This document shows, one piece after another, positions 42,875 to 43,746 of a DNA stretch of 43,746 bases. This DNA is from CAYVIB01 sp964451365 (GTDB taxonomy: Bacteria > Pseudomonadota > Gammaproteobacteria > Pseudomonadales > Cellvibrionaceae). The notes beneath the pieces are model-generated. The model did no database searches. It was not told where the DNA came from and saw only the letters and a list, made by a program, of their open reading frames with translations. Position numbers and translations under genes: made by a program. The first letter of the stretch is position 1. Every line of letters begins with the position of its first letter. Where the stretch lies: NCBI GenBank assembly GCA_964451365.1, contig CAYVIB010000040.1:1-43746 (forward strand), given 5' to 3'.

Positions 42875-43648
42875 ATGAAAGCCAGTTTTGCCGTATCGAA
42901 TTCCACCATTGCCAGCGATATAGAACGCCTGGGACCATGGTTTCACAATCTTCACCTGCCGGATGGCAGCCAAACAGCACCGGATCATTTTCTCGGTGAT
43001 TTTCCGCGTTGCAAATGGCGGGAAATCTCGTCTTCGTTACCCGAGGATATGTCCGGCTGGCGGGTGCTCGATATCGGCTGCAACGCCGGGTTTTACAGTT
43101 TTGAACTGGCCAGGCGCGGCGCCGAGGTAACCGCCATCGATATCGATATGCGCTACCTGAAGCAGGCGCTGTGGGCGGCGGAAATTTTCGAACTGGAGAA
43201 CAAAATTGAATTCCGGCGGGCAGCGGTTTACCAACTGGCGCATGAAACCCAACGCTACGACCTGGTGTGGTTTATGGGGGTTTTCTACCATCTGCGCTAT
43301 CCCCTGCTGGCGCTCGATATTGTGCGGCGGGTGTGTAAAAAACAGATGGTGTTCCAGACCATGACCACGCCCGGCGATGACGTGGTGCCGGTGGAAAGCG
43401 ATTATTCCCTGAATAGCCGTCAGGTGTTTAACAAACCCGGCTGGCCGAAGATGGCCTTCATCGAACACTGCGTGGCCGGCGATCCCACCAACTGGTGGGC
43501 GCCCAATCACGCGGGGGTGGAAGCCATGTTGCGCAGCGCCGGTTTCGGCAATATCCGGCGACTGGCGCATGAGATTTATACCTGCAATACCGTGCCGGTA
43601 TCGTCGCTGGCCAATCAGGAGCTGCGCGAAGTCGTTGCGCCTGCCTGA
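42875..43648 (+). CDS. CmoB-like class I SAM methyltransferase, 257 aa
   Basis: ATG at 42875 follows GTCGGGAGTGCA; a 112-base gap separates it from the operon, so a second promoter is possible. Residues 64-73 VLDIGCNAGF are motif I for S-adenosylmethionine, with AIDIDMRYLKQA (about 88-99) as motif II. The N-terminal WFHNLHLPDG and the FMGVFYHLRYPLLAL segment resemble CmoB, the tRNA carboxymethyltransferase, and a set of CmoB-like methyltransferases found in sugar gene clusters. Length is below that of CmoB (~320), so a tRNA role is unlikely. Probably methylates a sugar or glycan of this pathway. Confidence 0.8.
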   Translation: MKASFAVSNSTIASDIERLGPWFHNLHLPDGSQTAPDHFLGDFPRCKWREISSSLPEDMSGWRVLDIGCNAGFYSFELARRGAEVTAIDIDMRYLKQALWAAEIFELENKIEFRRAAVYQLAHETQRYDLVWFMGVFYHLRYPLLALDIVRRVCKKQMVFQTMTTPGDDVVPVESDYSLNSRQVFNKPGWPKMAFIEHCVAGDPTNWWAPNHAGVEAMLRSAGFGNIRRLAHEIYTCNTVPVSSLANQELREVVAPA

Positions 43649-43661
43649 TAAAAAATTTCCC

Positions 43662-43746
43662 AGGGCCTGTTAACACTAATTCGGTTGTCGCTGTTGTGCC
43701 TAAAAAGCCGCCAATCCAGTGGTGCGGCACTCCGACGCGAGGAGTG
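43662..43746. mobile_element. MITE-like element, second copy, cut by window end
   Basis: Begins AGGGCCTGTTAACACTAATT 14 bases after the last stop codon and matches the first ~85 bases of the element at 25559-25677 closely, including GTCGCTGTTGTG, AAAAAGCCGCCAATC and the GCGGCA-CTCCGACGC type centre. The right inverted repeat would lie beyond the window. Confidence 0.72.

Noticed and set aside
1..43746. CRISPR arrays, tRNA or rRNA genes
   Set aside because: No regularly spaced short repeats, cloverleaf with CCA-type end, or rRNA core sequence was recognised by eye.

Overview
This window looks like a chromosomal segment from a polysaccharide-degrading gammaproteobacterium, probably Cellvibrionales-like. 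That placement is inferred from a secreted clan-A glycoside hydrolase with a long poly-serine linker and a C-terminal CBM2, a GH18/jacalin protein, RoxA-type di-heme cytochromes, and a LigD in the PE-ligase-polymerase order. No rRNA, tRNA or marker gene was seen, so the taxonomy is tentative. Base composition is mosaic: AT-rich accessory stretches at about 1-4.4 kb and 13.5-16.2 kb, and a GC-rich block at 31.7-43.6 kb.

Layout. (1) 1-4.4 kb is the end of an integron gene-cassette array: seven small same-strand ORFs, each followed by an attC-like imperfect palindrome. Three of the encoded proteins look like HEPN-fold proteins. No integrase lies in the window. (2) 4.6-13.5 kb holds carbohydrate-active and miscellaneous genes: GH18-jacalin, a YcxB-like membrane protein, a transposase-tail remnant, a clan-A glycoside hydrolase with CBMs, a frameshifted periplasmic-protein gene, an unknown gene, an alpha/beta hydrolase with an Asp nucleophile, and a DUF6176-like gene. 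(3) 13.5-16.9 kb is an AT-rich island with a degenerate ~200-bp direct repeat flanking a small membrane-protein gene, then a soluble protein and an outer-membrane-barrel-like protein, a 27-bp inverted repeat and a TonB C-terminal remnant. (4) 17-25.5 kb has a minus-strand membrane protein, two tandem di-heme cytochrome c proteins of the RoxA/RoxB type, a minimal TcdA/TcdB-like (GT44) glycosyltransferase core next to a decayed ankyrin repeat, and a secreted heme-c protein ending in a ricin-like beta-trefoil. (5) 25.5-31.2 kb carries a MITE-like element, rtcB with an HNH-nuclease remnant behind it, ligD (no ku seen) and small genes. (6) 31.5-43.65 kb is one 12-kb, tightly overlapping ten-gene operon preceded by a very good sigma-54 promoter match. 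A second copy of the MITE-like element is cut by the right edge.

The ten-gene operon is the strongest candidate for an undescribed system. It encodes a UDP-glucuronate decarboxylase-like SDR, a dTDP-rhamnose-4-epimerase-like SDR, a fusion of a clan-A glycoside-hydrolase domain to a CDP-paratose-2-epimerase-like SDR, an MDR dehydrogenase, a Gfo/Idh/MocA oxidoreductase, a GT4 glycosyltransferase, three CgeB-like glycosyltransferases and a CmoB-like methyltransferase. None has an obvious signal peptide or membrane segment, and there is no flippase, polymerase or exporter. I infer a cytoplasmic pathway that makes unusual sugars and transfers them to a soluble or intracellular acceptor, under RpoN control. 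All positions and motifs were read by eye; family names rest on remembered motifs and no database search was run.
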